From assembly GCF_036320965.1 (NCBI RefSeq), contig NC_092276.1:5545782-5609781 (forward strand): a stretch of DNA of 64,000 nucleotides. Reading direction: 5' to 3'. A model generated the notes under the pieces. It saw only the letters and a program-made list of their open reading frames with translations, was not told where the DNA came from and did no database searches. Shown here one piece after another: positions 34,851-50,300 of this stretch. The position numbers and the translations under genes were made by a program. Source of the stretch: Panulirus ornatus (Eukaryota > Arthropoda > Malacostraca > Decapoda > Palinuridae). Within the stretch, counting starts at the first letter, position 1; each line of letters begins with the position of its first letter.

Positions 34851-35136
34851 ATAAACTACACCGATCATTCCCTAACACAGGTCAGGTACTGTCCAGACAG
34901 CCTCCCCAACACCTCGCACATCCTCAACCCACGTCGTGGTCCTTCACACTTACCACACTGTTTCTTTATATGTTTTTACTCCACATTAAACTTAACTGCT
35001 CCAGTAGAACCATCATCAGTAACTCCGTACACAGCCTAGTGTTGCCACTCCTGCACAACACCAGCGGACCTCATGCATTACCTCCACGCCAGCCGATAGA
35101 TGGAATGATCAATCTACATGACCTACACGAACAATG

Positions 35137-35138
<2 letters not shown>

Positions 35139-35210
<72 letters not shown>
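35139..35210. repeat. (TA)n microsatellite
   Basis: About 36 perfect units at the head of the next element. Confidence 0.97.
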
Positions 35211-35213
<3 letters not shown>

Positions 35214-35440
35214 TTGGGGACAGGGGAGAGAGAATACTTGCCACGTATTCCCTGCGTGTCGTAGAAGGCGACTACAAGGGGAGGGAGCGGGAGGGCGGGG
35301 GGCTGGAAATCCTACCCTCTCGTTTTTAATTTTCCAGAATAAGAAACAGAGAAGGGGGCCAAGTGAGGATATTCCCTCAAAGGCTCAGTCCTCTGTTCTT
35401 AACGCTACCTCGCTAACGCAGGAAATGGTGAATAGTATAT
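35211..35440 (+). mobile_element. Family A SINE-like element
   Basis: It has the same module order as at 2090: CTTGGGGACAGGGGAGAG, GTGTCGTAGAAGGCGACTAC, a GGGAGCGGG block with a small internal duplication (GGGAGGGCGGGGGG), CTGGAAATCC, a short T-run, TTTTCCAGAATAAG, CCTCTGTTCTTAACG and the GCTACCTCGCTAACG hairpin. It ends in TATATATATA plus a 24-A run. Confidence 0.82.
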
Positions 35441-35448
35441 ATATAAAA

Positions 35449-35520
<72 letters not shown>

Positions 35521-35528
35521 TATATATA
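35441..35528. repeat. A-run and (TA)n between two SINE copies
   Basis: A run of about 24 A is followed by about 30 TA units with one AAATA. The spacer links two tandem family A copies. Confidence 0.95.

Positions 35529-36387
<859 letters not shown>

Positions 36388-36474
<87 letters not shown>
36388..36474. repeat. (AT)n microsatellite
   Basis: About 43 perfect units. Confidence 0.98.
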
Positions 36475-36478
<4 letters not shown>

Positions 36479-38564
36479 GGCTGTCTGTGTGTGTATTGTG
36501 AGTGTATGAGTGAGTCTCTCGTCTCAGTCATGATAATTTCCCAGCATTTTGAGACCTACAGATGAAGGATTATACATATCTTGGTTAGATATAACAACGT
36601 GAGGTGCATCGTGACCATTATCATTCCCGTGTCCACACACACACACAGACCCAACCTTACACTTGGCCAAACCTGAACCTGATGTGGCTGAAGTGTCTCA
36701 GACGTCCCAGCCAGACCCAGCTCGACACATAACATCAAGACACAAGACACACGACTTTACTGAAGGTCACATGATAACTCATCACACTCCAACCAGAACA
36801 ACAATTTCCATCAGAAATAAGAGGGTAAAACACGTGTGGCCTCCTCTTAACCTAGTTCTTTGACATTTACAAAGTATTCCACTGTTTTATCTAACAATCA
36901 TTGCACTAACGAACGGAACAAAGCTTTTCCTACATAATCCACGCTCACACAGAGCGGATACACAGTTTTCATCACCCCACCAAAGAAAACTAATTGAAAC
37001 ATGGAAAGCAAAAATGGAAGATGGAATAACTGAAATCTCCACAGTCTTCCGTCATGAAGGATTTCTGTCCAAATATTATATTCCCGGGACGGTAGTGCAT
37101 GAGGAGAACACATCACTGTTCAATGATATTCACCTGCTAAATACGTGTCATAATAGCTTGCAGTAAGGTCTTACATAACAGTGGAACAGCACATTATTTT
37201 CACATTTGAGACGAGAATCCTTGAAGTATGTTAAGACTTCCTCAGGTGTGAGGGATTAATGAGCCTCTCAGGTCCCTCGGGGCAAAAAAATGCTTTACGA
37301 CACAGTGACGTAAAAATCCTTGTGTTCTTGTTCATTGTTTTGTCTTTATGATTGTTGGTCAGTTGTTCGTTTGTTGTGATGTTGGTTCTGTCTGCATTGT
37401 TACTCTTTGTTTAAGAAACCCTGTCATATGTTACTTGTTGTATGTATCATTATTTGACTGTCATTGTTTGTTCTTGTATTTGTTGCCCTGTCCATGTGTC
37501 TTTATTAAGCCATGATTCCAAGACCTTAGTACTTAAGTCCTTGTTTGGCAGGAGCGGCACATCTTGACACTGCTCCCTACTGCTCCCTGGGAGAGTAGAC
37601 TGGACACGATTTATATCCAGTGTACATGTACACTTGTACCTACCAAACTGTACCTTGTTACTACAACTGAGTCCACTTACCTGTCAAACTGTACCTAGTT
37701 CCACGGTCAAATCGCCACAACTGCCAATATATACCTTGTACCACGACTGGATCACATCCTTGCACCACAGGTTTGCATCATGCCGGACCCAAGTCTGGTG
37801 TCCGGACTGAGTGATGACCGACGCGTCGGGGTAACACTGAGGTCATCCTTCCCCTCACGAGGAGCAGGGGTCAGGCGGCCTCACGTGACCAGTGATGGTA
37901 TACGACGCAGGTGGTACACCATCACTAGTGATGGTAACTGATCAATCTAGGTAGACGGTGACCAGGTAGTGAGGCAGACGGGTTCCTCGCCACACGATAC
38001 TGACATCTTGACCATGGACTCACTCACTGGAGAGGTGAGAGTTTAAGCGATTTACTAGAAGCTTATGACAAGCTTGTGAAGCGGAAGAAGCTTCAAGCAG
38101 ACGGGAGGTAAGAACCAACCACTCACCTATGCCCGTGGCCACTCCCGACGGCAGAGTAGAATCCCCAACTTGCGCGTAAAACTTTCTCAGCCACGTTCAT
38201 TTGGAGTTAGTCAACAATTTCTTGCTCCGTATATGAGAAAAGTTATTTCATCTTCAGACATGTTATGACTCGTCTTTCCCCTCCGTAGAAACCTGCACTT
38301 AACGCTTAGCTGACTCGATTTTTTTCTTCTGTTCTCTGGAATCAGATCGACCACCCTAACTCTCCCTCCTGGTGGGTTATGATACCGTCCTGTTCAGCTT
38401 TAACTGCAGGAGTTACGAGAATAACAGCAGAACACAGAGCAGACCAGTACAGGAATGCCAGGGAAGATCCAGCCCAACAGGAAAATGAAAAAGGAAGAAA
38501 CTCAGTGTTCCAGGGAAACTTTGGCCCATGTCCCAGGAATGTCTGGAAGACATGTTTCCAGGCC
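36475..38564. other. Unassigned 2-kb stretch
   Basis: A weak repeat CTGTACCTTGTTACCAC-type lies at 37615-37765. A short inverted repeat (CCAGTGATGGTATAC with GTACACCATCACTAG) lies at about 37889-37931. Otherwise nothing was recognised. Confidence 0.5.
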
Positions 38565-38705
38565 AACCAGCAACACTACACATGTTCCTGCAACCCTAAG
38601 GATGACTCTGCAACTCCACAGACGCCTCCGCAATACTACAGACAACCCTGCAACACCAAACACGAGTCGGCAGTACTACGGACGACCCTGCATTCTTACT
38701 GACTC
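38565..38705. repeat. Degenerate repeat, core GCAACACTACAGACGACCCT
   Basis: About six units of 20-25 bp, for example CAATACTACAGACAACCCTG and CAGTACTACGGACGACCCTG. Confidence 0.7.
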
Positions 38706-38869
38706 CTTCAACACAACAGGAAACTTTCAATCGAATTCCTTCTTAAAATTAATGGTCTTTTTCTTCCTCTGGGCATCGTATGTTAACGTGGAGCTATTTC
38801 TAATTTCTTGCTTCTGGTTAGATAAGGATAGGGAAAGCCTTTGAAACATGCTGTACCTGACAACCACAG

Positions 38870-38871
<2 letters not shown>

Positions 38872-38902
<31 letters not shown>
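38872..38902. repeat. (CA)n microsatellite
   Basis: About 15 perfect units. Confidence 0.95.
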
Positions 38903-38905
<3 letters not shown>

Positions 38906-39179
38906 CAAGGTGATCACACAGTACTTGATCCTGACTATATGGTTGAGGAGAACGCATGAGGGGAATCAGAGGAATCACAGGAGCCTAAGATTGAATACAA
39001 TCGAGGCAAGTGTGTAGAGGTAAGTTCTCTACTCGTGTAGACTGGGAGAGACAGTTCAGTAATAAGAGTACACACCAGCAATGAAAAATAATGTGAAATA
39101 TGTTCTATAAGAGCTAGAAAACGGGTACCATGGGACAATAAATGCAAAGGTAAAACACATGAGCCATGTGACGTATACA

Positions 39180-39470
39180 GAGGAGGAAGAGAAGAGTACT
39201 GCAAGACGAGGAAGGGGAGGCAGAGAGGAGTACTGCAAGATGAGGAAGGGGAGGCAGAGAGGAGTACTGCAAGATGAGGAAGGGGAGGCAGAGAGGAGTA
39301 CTGCAAGATGAGGAAGGGGAGGCAGAGAGGAGTACTGCAAGATGAGGAAGGGGAGGCAGAGAGGAGTACTACAAGATGAGGAAGGGGAGGCAGAGAGGAG
39401 TACTACAAAATGAGGAAGGGGAGGCAGAGAGGAGTACTACAAAATGAGGAAGGGGAGGCAGAGAGGATTT
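39180..39470. repeat. 34-bp minisatellite, about 8.5 copies
   Basis: GAGGAAGGGGAGGCAGAGAG then GAGTACTGCAAGAT repeats at 34 bp (TACT at 39197, 39231, 39265 and on). The last three units carry ACAAGAT or ACAAAAT, so variants spread along the array in blocks. Confidence 0.96.
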
Positions 39471-39471
39471 C

Positions 39472-39787
39472 AAAGATCATAATGGGGAAGACAATGAACA
39501 ACCCAGAGTTCTGCCATAACTTCACTAACAACAAAGTTCTGGCTAAAGAACAGCTACTAAGGCTAACGAACCCAAAAAGACTTCATGAAAGAGACGAAGA
39601 AATATGTGAGGAGGTGAATGATGAAGTTACAAATGCGGTCACACGTAGAACACGAGGTGCAGTGTTTAAAGGCTCATCCAACAAGTTATGCTCGATTACA
39701 AACATTTGTAACTCTCAGCCGACACTGTACATCCTCAAGGTGAGGTTAATGGTTCATACCGGATATTGCTGGAGAGTTAATTGGTAA
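39472..39787 (+). other. Unrecognised open frame after a minisatellite
   Basis: The frame runs on from the 34-bp array. From about 39490 its translation is mixed and hydrophilic (MNNPEFCHNFTNNKVLAKEQ, then ERDEEICEEVNDEVTNAVTR), with an acidic stretch that could be helical. A GT donor-like site (CTCAAG|GTGAGG) lies near 39737. No domain was recognised and no acceptor is evident upstream. It might be an exon end or an old transposon. Confidence 0.2.
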
Positions 39788-40127
39788 AATGAAAAAAAGG
39801 AGTGGGGGGGGGGGGGGAATCCGGTAAGCAAAGTGTATATTTTAATCGCTGTATTTCATGATTTAGAATAATGAACATTACATGTTTCCAGATCAAACAA
39901 ATATGATGTTTAATATAATGTGATTGATGCAGCCGACACAACCCTTTATGACCAGACAATACCATGGCCTCTTTATCATTATCACTATCGCTATCATTTT
40001 GCCGCGTCGGGATTACAGCAATAAATGTTTACTATAATCCTTCCTTATCTTGTACCACAAAACCCAAACATTCCGCAATATTAAGATTTAGTCTTTGTTA
40101 TTATGGAAAGTATCGTAGTTAGGCAAG
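39788..40127. other. Unassigned; G-run
   Basis: A run of 14 G lies at about 39805-39818. Nothing else was recognised. Confidence 0.5.
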
Positions 40128-40300
40128 AGCTGTGAGTACGACAGTACGACTACTGAGCACCAAGTACGACCCTTGGCTGTCATATGACGGGACCACAGCC
40201 GTACTCCTCAACATAGCTACACTTCCAGCCTGGAGGATGGTAGTATCGTGCTGGAGTCGTGCACTATGCTCAAGGGTCGTCCCGTCCTGGTTAACAAAGC
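40128..40300. repeat. GGGTCGTACCGTC-family relic
   Basis: CAAGTACGACCCTTGGCTGTC (reverse) and later CTGGAGTCGTGCACTATGC and CAAGGGTCGTCCCGTCCTGG (forward) show the core in both orientations, as at 17895. Confidence 0.55.
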
Positions 40301-40438
40301 CGGGTCAGCTAACTCATGACAGGTTTGTCCTTACTGGCTGACCATTTATTGTCCTCACTAATCATCGGTCTGGTGTGGTGGGTGGAACTGAGACTGCAGA
40401 GGTGGATATCATTCTTGTGTACGTATGATGCTCCCCCG

Positions 40439-40440
<2 letters not shown>

Positions 40441-40533
<93 letters not shown>
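40441..40533. repeat. (AT)n microsatellite
   Basis: About 46 units with one ATACAT interruption near 40515. Confidence 0.97.
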
Positions 40534-41016
40534 ATTGTAGGTCATATATATGAAAGAAATGTTTCAGAGAGGTGCAACAAAAGAGAGAAGTGAGAGACAA
40601 GAAGTTACAAAACTTTTACTAGCCAGGAAGGATTTCTTAAAACTACTTTGTTGAAAACGGAAGTTTTAAAAACTAGCTTTAAAACTTAGAGAAAATAAAA
40701 CAAATTTGTTGTTTGATAAGAGAACAAACTGCTCATGACTAAATACAGATTAAGTGTGGTGGTGATGACGCTGACATACATCATGGAAAACTTATATTTC
40801 ATCCCTGACTCAAATACTGCAAGCTTAGCTGTTACATCTGTTCAACAAGCTTAGCTGTCCCACGTCTGCTGACCGTTGTATATCGCTGTGTGGACCTTGA
40901 TGAGAGCAGCAACCATCCACCACCTCATACAAGTTCAGTCAGTATACGTCCAGCACCAACCCTGCCTCCCTGCCTGCCTGACTGTGGTCATGTACTACCT
41001 GAAGGAGTCGTGTTCT
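40534..41016. other. Unassigned mixed sequence
   Basis: AAACTTTTAC, AAACTACTTT and AAAACTAGCTTTAAAAC phrases at 40605-40700 are loosely repetitive. No gene was recognised. Confidence 0.45.
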
Positions 41017-41134
41017 GAGCCGTGTTGCTGAGCCGTGTCGGTGAGCCGTGTTGCTGAGCCGTGTTGCTGAGCCGTGTTGCTGAGCCGTGTCGGTGAGCCG
41101 TGTTGCTGAGCCGTGTTGCTGAGCCGTGTCGGTA
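41017..41134. repeat. 13-bp minisatellite, 9 copies
   Basis: GAGCCGTGTTGCT and GAGCCGTGTCGGT units at a counted period of 13, in the order T-C-T-T-T-C-T-T-C. Frames rotate, giving TRLSNTAQQHGSA-type open translations on the minus strand. Confidence 0.95.
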
Positions 41135-41285
41135 CAGCAAACCACAGGTGAGCACAGGGCAGCTGTGTGCAGTGTGTCTGTGGCCTTAACTGTTTACGTC
41201 TGCAACATGTAGGGTCAACTGTGATCTTCCATTCAAGGTCAGCTGTGAGGGGAACTGTTGGTCTCTGGCCTGTCGGATTCTGATA

Positions 41286-41286
<1 letters not shown>

Positions 41287-41349
<63 letters not shown>
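41287..41349. repeat. (CA)n microsatellite
   Basis: About 31 perfect units. Confidence 0.97.
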
Positions 41350-41350
<1 letters not shown>

Positions 41351-41991
41351 GGATATACAGCAACTCTGCTTTGGTGCACGTGGACTGCTTGAGGCAAGTG
41401 TTCCGGCCGGGATGTGTCCAGTGTGGAAATTGCCTCATGTTTGTTAATACTTTACTTGTGTCTCTCCGGCGGTATCTTCCCCACAAACTTCAGGATATGT
41501 TCAGCTTTTTCCTGGGAGACATCTTGTCCTACTTTCGTTTATGACCATTGGCTGGTGGTCACTACCTGCTTGCCTGCCGGCTATTCTCTGGGAAGGTTTG
41601 TGTGGCTCTCAGTGTTAGGTGCGGCTGGTGAGGGGCCAGGCCTGGCACTCCCTCCCTCCTGCCTGCCCGCCTCAAGTGACGGCAACACCTGCATTACTCT
41701 GCCAGCCAGCCCCTCCACCTGCACCACACGGGCTGCACAACCACAGATAGTGCTATCCAACCTTACTGAGAATTTGGTCAATATTTTCACCTTAGTGACC
41801 AAGATTGTAGGGAAATTTATCAATATATTATTTTTTGTAATTAGCAATATATAAAGAGCATCTCGAAAGAAATATCAACACATCATCTCGTCATAATTAC
41901 ATGACCTCGAGGAATATGACATCCAAAGATGCGGATCAAGATCATAATATAATGGAAAAGGATTATAACAAAATACCATTTTTTTCTTTTG

Positions 41992-41995
<4 letters not shown>
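41350..41995. other. Unassigned; long but unsupported open frames
   Basis: A 146-codon frame (41414-41854, plus) overlaps an 88-codon frame on the other strand. Neither shows a domain or consistent composition. Confidence 0.4.

Positions 41996-42054
<59 letters not shown>
41996..42054. repeat. (GT)n microsatellite
   Basis: About 29 perfect units. Confidence 0.97.
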
Positions 42055-42748
<694 letters not shown>

Positions 42749-43027
42749 GTCAGAAAATGAGATTGGTCACGAGATGCCCTTCCCTCCTCATGCTAATGGT
42801 TTTCTTCTTCCTCTTCTAATTCCTTCAATGTCAATCTTTATCTTTACTCCTGGGAGACTTACGAAGGTGCAGCAACTGCATACCTTTACTCTCTCTCATC
42901 ATCTCTCGTTAATCATTCTTTCTGTAACAAATGTCGTACAATACACTGGGCAACACAATGTGCACGTTATCACTCAAATACTATGTGTTCTTCCGTTCCT
43001 GAAGTTTAGATGTTTTCTTTTAGAGTT

Positions 43028-43131
43028 GGATCCATGTTCCAGTGTCCTGATGTTGGCTACCTTCATGATCCCATGTTCCAGTGTCCTGATGTTGGCTACC
43101 TTCATGATCCATGTTCCAGTGTCCTGATGTT
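43028..43131. repeat. 38/39-bp tandem repeat, 2.7 copies
   Basis: ATGTTCCAGTGTCCTGATGT then TGGCTACCTTCATGATCC. The units differ only by one C. Confidence 0.93.
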
Positions 43132-43649
43132 GTGGCGTCACACGTCTGCCGCTGGTTACAACAGTTGTGTCCTGTTATAAGAACGAAGTTTTTCCCATCA
43201 TGAGAGCACAGTTGGTATCCTGATCACCTCTGGAATATCAGTGCCCACTGTAACCACAATGTGAACTGCAGAAGTGAATGATGCATGGATCAGACTGTCC
43301 ACTGACAGACAGAAAGTTCCACGACAATAAGCTTGGCCAAATTCCCACCTTACGGGAACGCCTTTAATTAGTACAACATTTCTAGTATATCACAAACCAA
43401 CTTGTACTCTGTTATCTGGTCCTCCCATATACTTGCATCTCCTTCCATGTTGCACTGTTATGTCCTACCATGTAGTAGTCTACATGTACACCTTCTGCCA
43501 ATGCTACGAGACCCTTGCCACTCTAGATGACAGCCTCTCCCTCTCCAGCCAGAGCCGCTTTACCAGCAGAGGAGGAACCTCCCTCCCCTTCCCTCCCGTG
43601 TCAGCTCCATGTGGTCTCCTCCTGAGCTGCCTGACCTAGCTACCCTCCT
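43132..43649. other. Unassigned mixed sequence
   Basis: Nothing recognised. Confidence 0.5.
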
Positions 43650-43970
43650 CTGCCAGTGTCATATGATCACCTCTGTATCATATGACTCCCTCTTTGTCAG
43701 TGTCATATGATTCCCCGTCTCCGTCACTGGATGTGTCACAAGGGATCTCCTATTCCCCAGTGCTGTCTGACTCCTTCCCAGAGCCACACTATCTTTCCCT
43801 GTGCCACAGGATCCCCATCTTCCCCAGGCCGTCAAATACCATCGATAAGGTCCCCTTCCCTTTCCCGTTGGCCATACTGCATGACACTACACCCCCCCTC
43901 CTGTGCCACACGACTTTACTCATTTACCCTATGCCATATGACACCTTGCCTCCCTCCCACACCGCCATGT
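43650..43970. repeat. Diverged minisatellite, core CAGTGTCATATGACTCCCC
   Basis: CAGTGTCATATGATCACC, GTATCATATGACTCCC, CAGTGTCATATGATTCCCC, GAGCCACACTATC, GTGCCACAGGATCCCC, GTGCCACACGAC and ATGCCATATGACACC recur at 25-45 bp. It is old and strongly eroded, like the block at 5440. Confidence 0.6.
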
Positions 43971-44125
43971 TGACACACCTACAGTAAACCTATATCCATG
44001 ACAGTGACAGATGATCCCCGTTACCATGGTGACGTTGATGGATGGTAGGCAGAGAAGCCTCTGACCAGGTGATTGGTCATCCCCTGCTTGTTTGGTTACC
44101 GCTCGTCATGATTCATACGACGCTG

Positions 44126-44205
44126 ACACCACCATGGGTCAGGCTGGGTCCTTGACACCACCATGGGTCAGTCGCTGACACATCATGGGTCAGGCCGAGT
44201 CCATG
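44126..44205. repeat. Short tandem repeat, core GACACCACCATGGGTCAG
   Basis: Three units (44128, 44154, 44177), the last with CACATCATGG. Confidence 0.8.
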
Positions 44206-46846
<2,641 letters not shown>

Positions 46847-47010
46847 GTTGATGTAGGTAAGGCAATATATAGAGATAAAAAGTTCTTGGGTCGACAACCT
46901 CCAAGACCTAATTACATTCCAGAGCAACAATATCCAGGCAACGCTCGCTACCCACCACATATTCATCATGCCCTAACATGGTCCATCTATTGATGTTATA
47001 CTCTTATCTC

Positions 47011-47012
<2 letters not shown>

Positions 47013-47077
<65 letters not shown>
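47013..47077. repeat. (CT)n microsatellite
   Basis: About 32 perfect units. Confidence 0.97.
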
Positions 47078-47080
<3 letters not shown>

Positions 47081-47331
47081 CCGGTAAACCCGAGGAGTTT
47101 TCGATAGTGAACAGTGAATTCTTAGGAAGCCAGGGTAATTAAGGAAGCCATTCCTTTACTGCTATTAGTTAAAATGTTATGTTCCTGAAGCAGTGGAGCA
47201 GCAGTGGTGTGGTACCCGGGACGTGGTGAAGTGTGAGGAGCAGTTTATATACCACACAACATGTACAGTGGTCACGAACACTGGACGTCACGTGTTGTAG
47301 GTTTTGGGTAATGTATTATAGCAAGTGCATT

Positions 47332-47455
47332 GTGTTACCGGTTGCTGGGATTGTGTTACTGGGCGCTAGGACTGTGTTACCGAGTGCTGGGATTGAATCA
47401 AAGGATGCTGGGATTGTGTTACATTGTGAGGGAATTGTGTTAAATACCACATCAA
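47332..47455. repeat. 27-bp degenerate repeat, about 5 copies
   Basis: GTGTTACCGGTTGCTGGGAT, GTGTTACTGGGCGCTAGGAC, GTGTTACCGAGTGCTGGGAT and later weaker units. TGTTAC and TGCTGG anchors keep register. Confidence 0.75.
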
Positions 47456-47621
47456 GTCTTAGCACCATGGGAGGGAATGCTGGGGTGTGTGCGTTGTGCT
47501 GCTGGTCGCCCAACATCCTCAGGAGGAAGTCAGCAGCAATACCGACCTGGATCACACATGTTTCATTACCACAAGCAGCAGCAGCCACACATCATCATCA
47601 ACATCATCATCCCACTTGAAC

Positions 47622-47745
47622 ATGACGGTACGACCAATGAACACCACGTCAACACGACCCTCGAGGACGACAGTAAAACCATCAAGTTGATAAGACACTC
47701 ACGCACGACACTACGACTCCTGAAGACGACCATACGACCCTTGTG
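47622..47745. repeat. GGGTCGTACCGTC-family relic, reverse
   Basis: CATGACGGTACGACCAATG, CAACACGACCCTCGAGGACG, CACGACACTACGACTCC and GACCATACGACCCTTG at about 22-35 bp spacing, all in reverse orientation. Confidence 0.6.
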
Positions 47746-48134
47746 TATGATGGATGACCTGTGTAACTAACCTGACCCATACGAGTCACGTCCAGGGCAA
47801 ATAATATAAGGAAATATAATGTTTTCACTACAACGGCTAATGAAACCTAGATATTAGCATATTAAGAAATGACAAGATGTTCCACCTCACGTGCTACACA
47901 TCCAAACCCTCTGCTGTCATATGCTCAACAAATATCAACCTACTGAGACGTGTTGGTGTCATACAATCTACTACCACTACTAACTTGCTCTCAATTTTTA
48001 CGCTAAACTTTTCCAAACTCTGGGAAACTACAACAAAAAATACAGCTGTTGTAAATTCTGTAGTTCTATACATCTTAACCAGAGAGGTTATTGTTTTCCT
48101 ATACTGGGGTTACAAAACTAACAGGACCTCTACA

Positions 48135-48183
<49 letters not shown>

Positions 48184-48672
48184 GAATGTTTCCACTTACA
48201 TCTTTCTCTCTCTTCGTAGTAGAGACTTTCTAATTATCAATTTTCGTAGAAGGTATATTGACTTTGTCCAAACATAAGACTTGGGAGGGGGTGTCGCACA
48301 TTCTTTAGTCGAATAAAAAATTCAAGTCCATTATCTTAATGATCTTTCGTCCACTATCTCCTCCGTGTCTTCTTATCTCTTGTACGTATTTCTATCAAGT
48401 CTTTGTACTTGGTGCAACAATCGCAGTCTTGGATAATATCAATATAGTCTTCAGAACTGCGATATATTTTCACTTAGTGTGAATTCCATAGTATAGTTTC
48501 TTTATAATGTTTCACAGTGGACTTCGTCCTATAATCGTCCACTTCCGTATGTGTACCACTAGTGACAATAAACTGCCAGAGTTACTTAATTATAACTAAA
48601 TGAAATTTTCTCAACCTATAACCCGGATGTGTCCCAAAAACAATCTGGTTAGACAACATAATTTGCATATGG

Positions 48673-48674
<2 letters not shown>
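47746..48674. other. Unassigned; one (CT)n
   Basis: A (CT)22 tract lies at 48137-48180. The rest is AT-rich without recognised features. Confidence 0.55.

Positions 48675-48737
<63 letters not shown>
48675..48737. repeat. (AT)n microsatellite
   Basis: About 31 units, ending ATACATATG. Confidence 0.97.
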
Positions 48738-48742
<5 letters not shown>

Positions 48743-48840
48743 GTGTGTATGGGGGTGGGTTGGGCCATTTCTTTCGTCTGTTTCCTTGCGCTACCTCGCA
48801 AACGCGGGAGACAGCGACAAAGCAAAATGAAAAAAAATAA

Positions 48841-48842
<2 letters not shown>
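48738..48842 (+). mobile_element. Family B SINE-like element
   Basis: The order is TGTGTATGGGGGTGGGTTGG, GCCATTTCTTTCGTCTGTTT, CCTTGCGCTACCTCGCAAAC, GCGGGAGACAGCGACAAAGC and an A-rich tail, with (TA)n on both sides. The segment GCTACCTCGCAAACGCGGGA corresponds to GCTACCTCGCTAACGCGGGA in family A. The rest of the element is different. Non-coding, about 105 bp. The SINE class is an inference. Confidence 0.7.

Positions 48843-48906
<64 letters not shown>
48843..48906. repeat. (AT)n microsatellite
   Basis: About 32 units, growing from the A-rich tail of family B. Confidence 0.97.
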
Positions 48907-48910
<4 letters not shown>

Positions 48911-49242
48911 CATAAAAAACACTTTAAAGATCTGATATAGGTCAATTACCGACAAGATGGCAGGAAAACTGGTTTGCTTTCCCATAATGAACGAAAACCA
49001 CTCGAGGGAATCTGGCTTCACTAATTCCCATGAGCGAGGATCATCCAAATGACTTTATACAAATCTTCTCATTTGCATCTTTGGCAATGGGTCAACTTCC
49101 GCTCTTTTCACGTGGATGACTTTTATACCCTCCCACGAAAGGTTCCCCCCCCATACCCCATGTTCTAACCCCCACTATATTACCTCCACCCCAGTCCTTA
49201 CCCCCACACAGACGCTCCGTTTTGCTCTTCACTCCTTCTTCT

Positions 49243-49293
49243 TGTGTGTGTGTGTGTGTGTTTACATAGCCTATGGTTATGTATCTACCACTG

Positions 49294-49361
<68 letters not shown>
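49243..49361. repeat. (GT)n and (TA)n microsatellites
   Basis: About 10 GT units (49243-49262) and, 34 bp later, about 32 TA units (49297-49361). Confidence 0.95.
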
Positions 49362-49365
<4 letters not shown>

Positions 49366-49514
49366 GAGGATTCTGGGTCCTCACCGCAGCCCGGGGTACA
49401 CAGCAACATACCAGACTGTACAAAGAAAAGTCATGAACAAAAACTCAATACATTTCACAAACAGGAGATGACCCTCTGGTGTCTCCCCAATAATCATCTC
49501 TCATTTTTTTCTCA

Positions 49515-49680
49515 GTCTGGTATGAGCAAGGTCTCCTGAGTCAGTATACCCATGATGGTCTAGTATGAGCAAGATATGCTGGTATACTGAGTCTGTATAC
49601 CCATGATGGTCTAGTATGAACAAGATATGCTGGTATACTGAGTATACTCATGATGGTCTGGTATGACCAGAAGACTGGTT
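49515..49680. repeat. About 51-bp tandem repeat, 3 copies
   Basis: CTGGTATGAGCAAG, then (in later units) ATATGCTGGTATACTGAG and GTATACCCATGATGGTCTAG. The third unit is shortened. A further ATGGTCTGGTATCA phrase at 49787 may be a stray unit. Confidence 0.85.
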
Positions 49681-50069
49681 GTAAAGTTCTTACCATCATT
49701 TGGTCCGACACGGCAATCAGGTCATGCTGAATGACCTCACGTCATCAATGTGGTTTAGCATTACCACGACCCGTCTGGTGTGATCCTGATGGTCTGGTAT
49801 CAATACCATATTGTGGGGTTAATCGACCCTACTTACTACGTACGATGGTATTACGTGGGTAGCGAAGATAAGTCATCAAACCCTTTAATTACAGACTCTG
49901 ACAGAGGCTCCCAGACGACGGCAAGATGAAAGGTGATTCATCTCATCTTAGTTCAAAGACTTTGATGTTCACAGGATTAACTCCATTGGCTGCTTGTGGC
50001 AAGGCCTTCAGAGAGCCAGGCGAGATATCCTACCTGGCTTGATTTTATGTTAAAGTCATTAACGACGGC
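49681..50069. other. Unassigned mixed sequence
   Basis: GTCATC, TACCACGACCCGTC and CTACGTACGATGG phrases at 49740-49850 may be further relics of the GGGTCGTACCGTC family. Nothing else was recognised. Confidence 0.4.
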
Positions 50070-50300
50070 TCTAGCAGACGACCGTACAACCCCTCCCGCA
50101 CGATGACATGACCCTCGGGTATAATAATGGGATGACCTTTGACCTGTCTCTTAAAGTTCAGATCAAATGTTATCATACAGGAAAGTCGCACCGTCGGGCT
50201 CAAGGGATCATACCGTCAACCTTACGGGTCGTACGCGTTACGTGAAAGGGTCGTACCGTTACGTGAAAGGGTCGTACCGTCTTGTTCAGAGTTCATATCA
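50070..50300. repeat. GGGTCGTACCGTC-family array, best-preserved units
   Basis: The right end has three near-perfect units, GGGTCGTACGCGTTACGTGA, AAGGGTCGTACCGTTACGTG and AAGGGTCGTACCGTCTTGTT, at 21-23 bp. To the left, diverged units appear in both orientations (GACGACCGTACAACCCC, GATGACATGACCCTCGGG, GTCGCACCGTCGGGCTCAAG). This is the best reference copy for the family in the window. Confidence 0.75.

Noticed and set aside
41414..41854. 146-codon frame, as a gene
   Set aside because: An 88-codon frame overlaps it on the other strand. Composition changes abruptly, and no domain, signal or splice context supports it.
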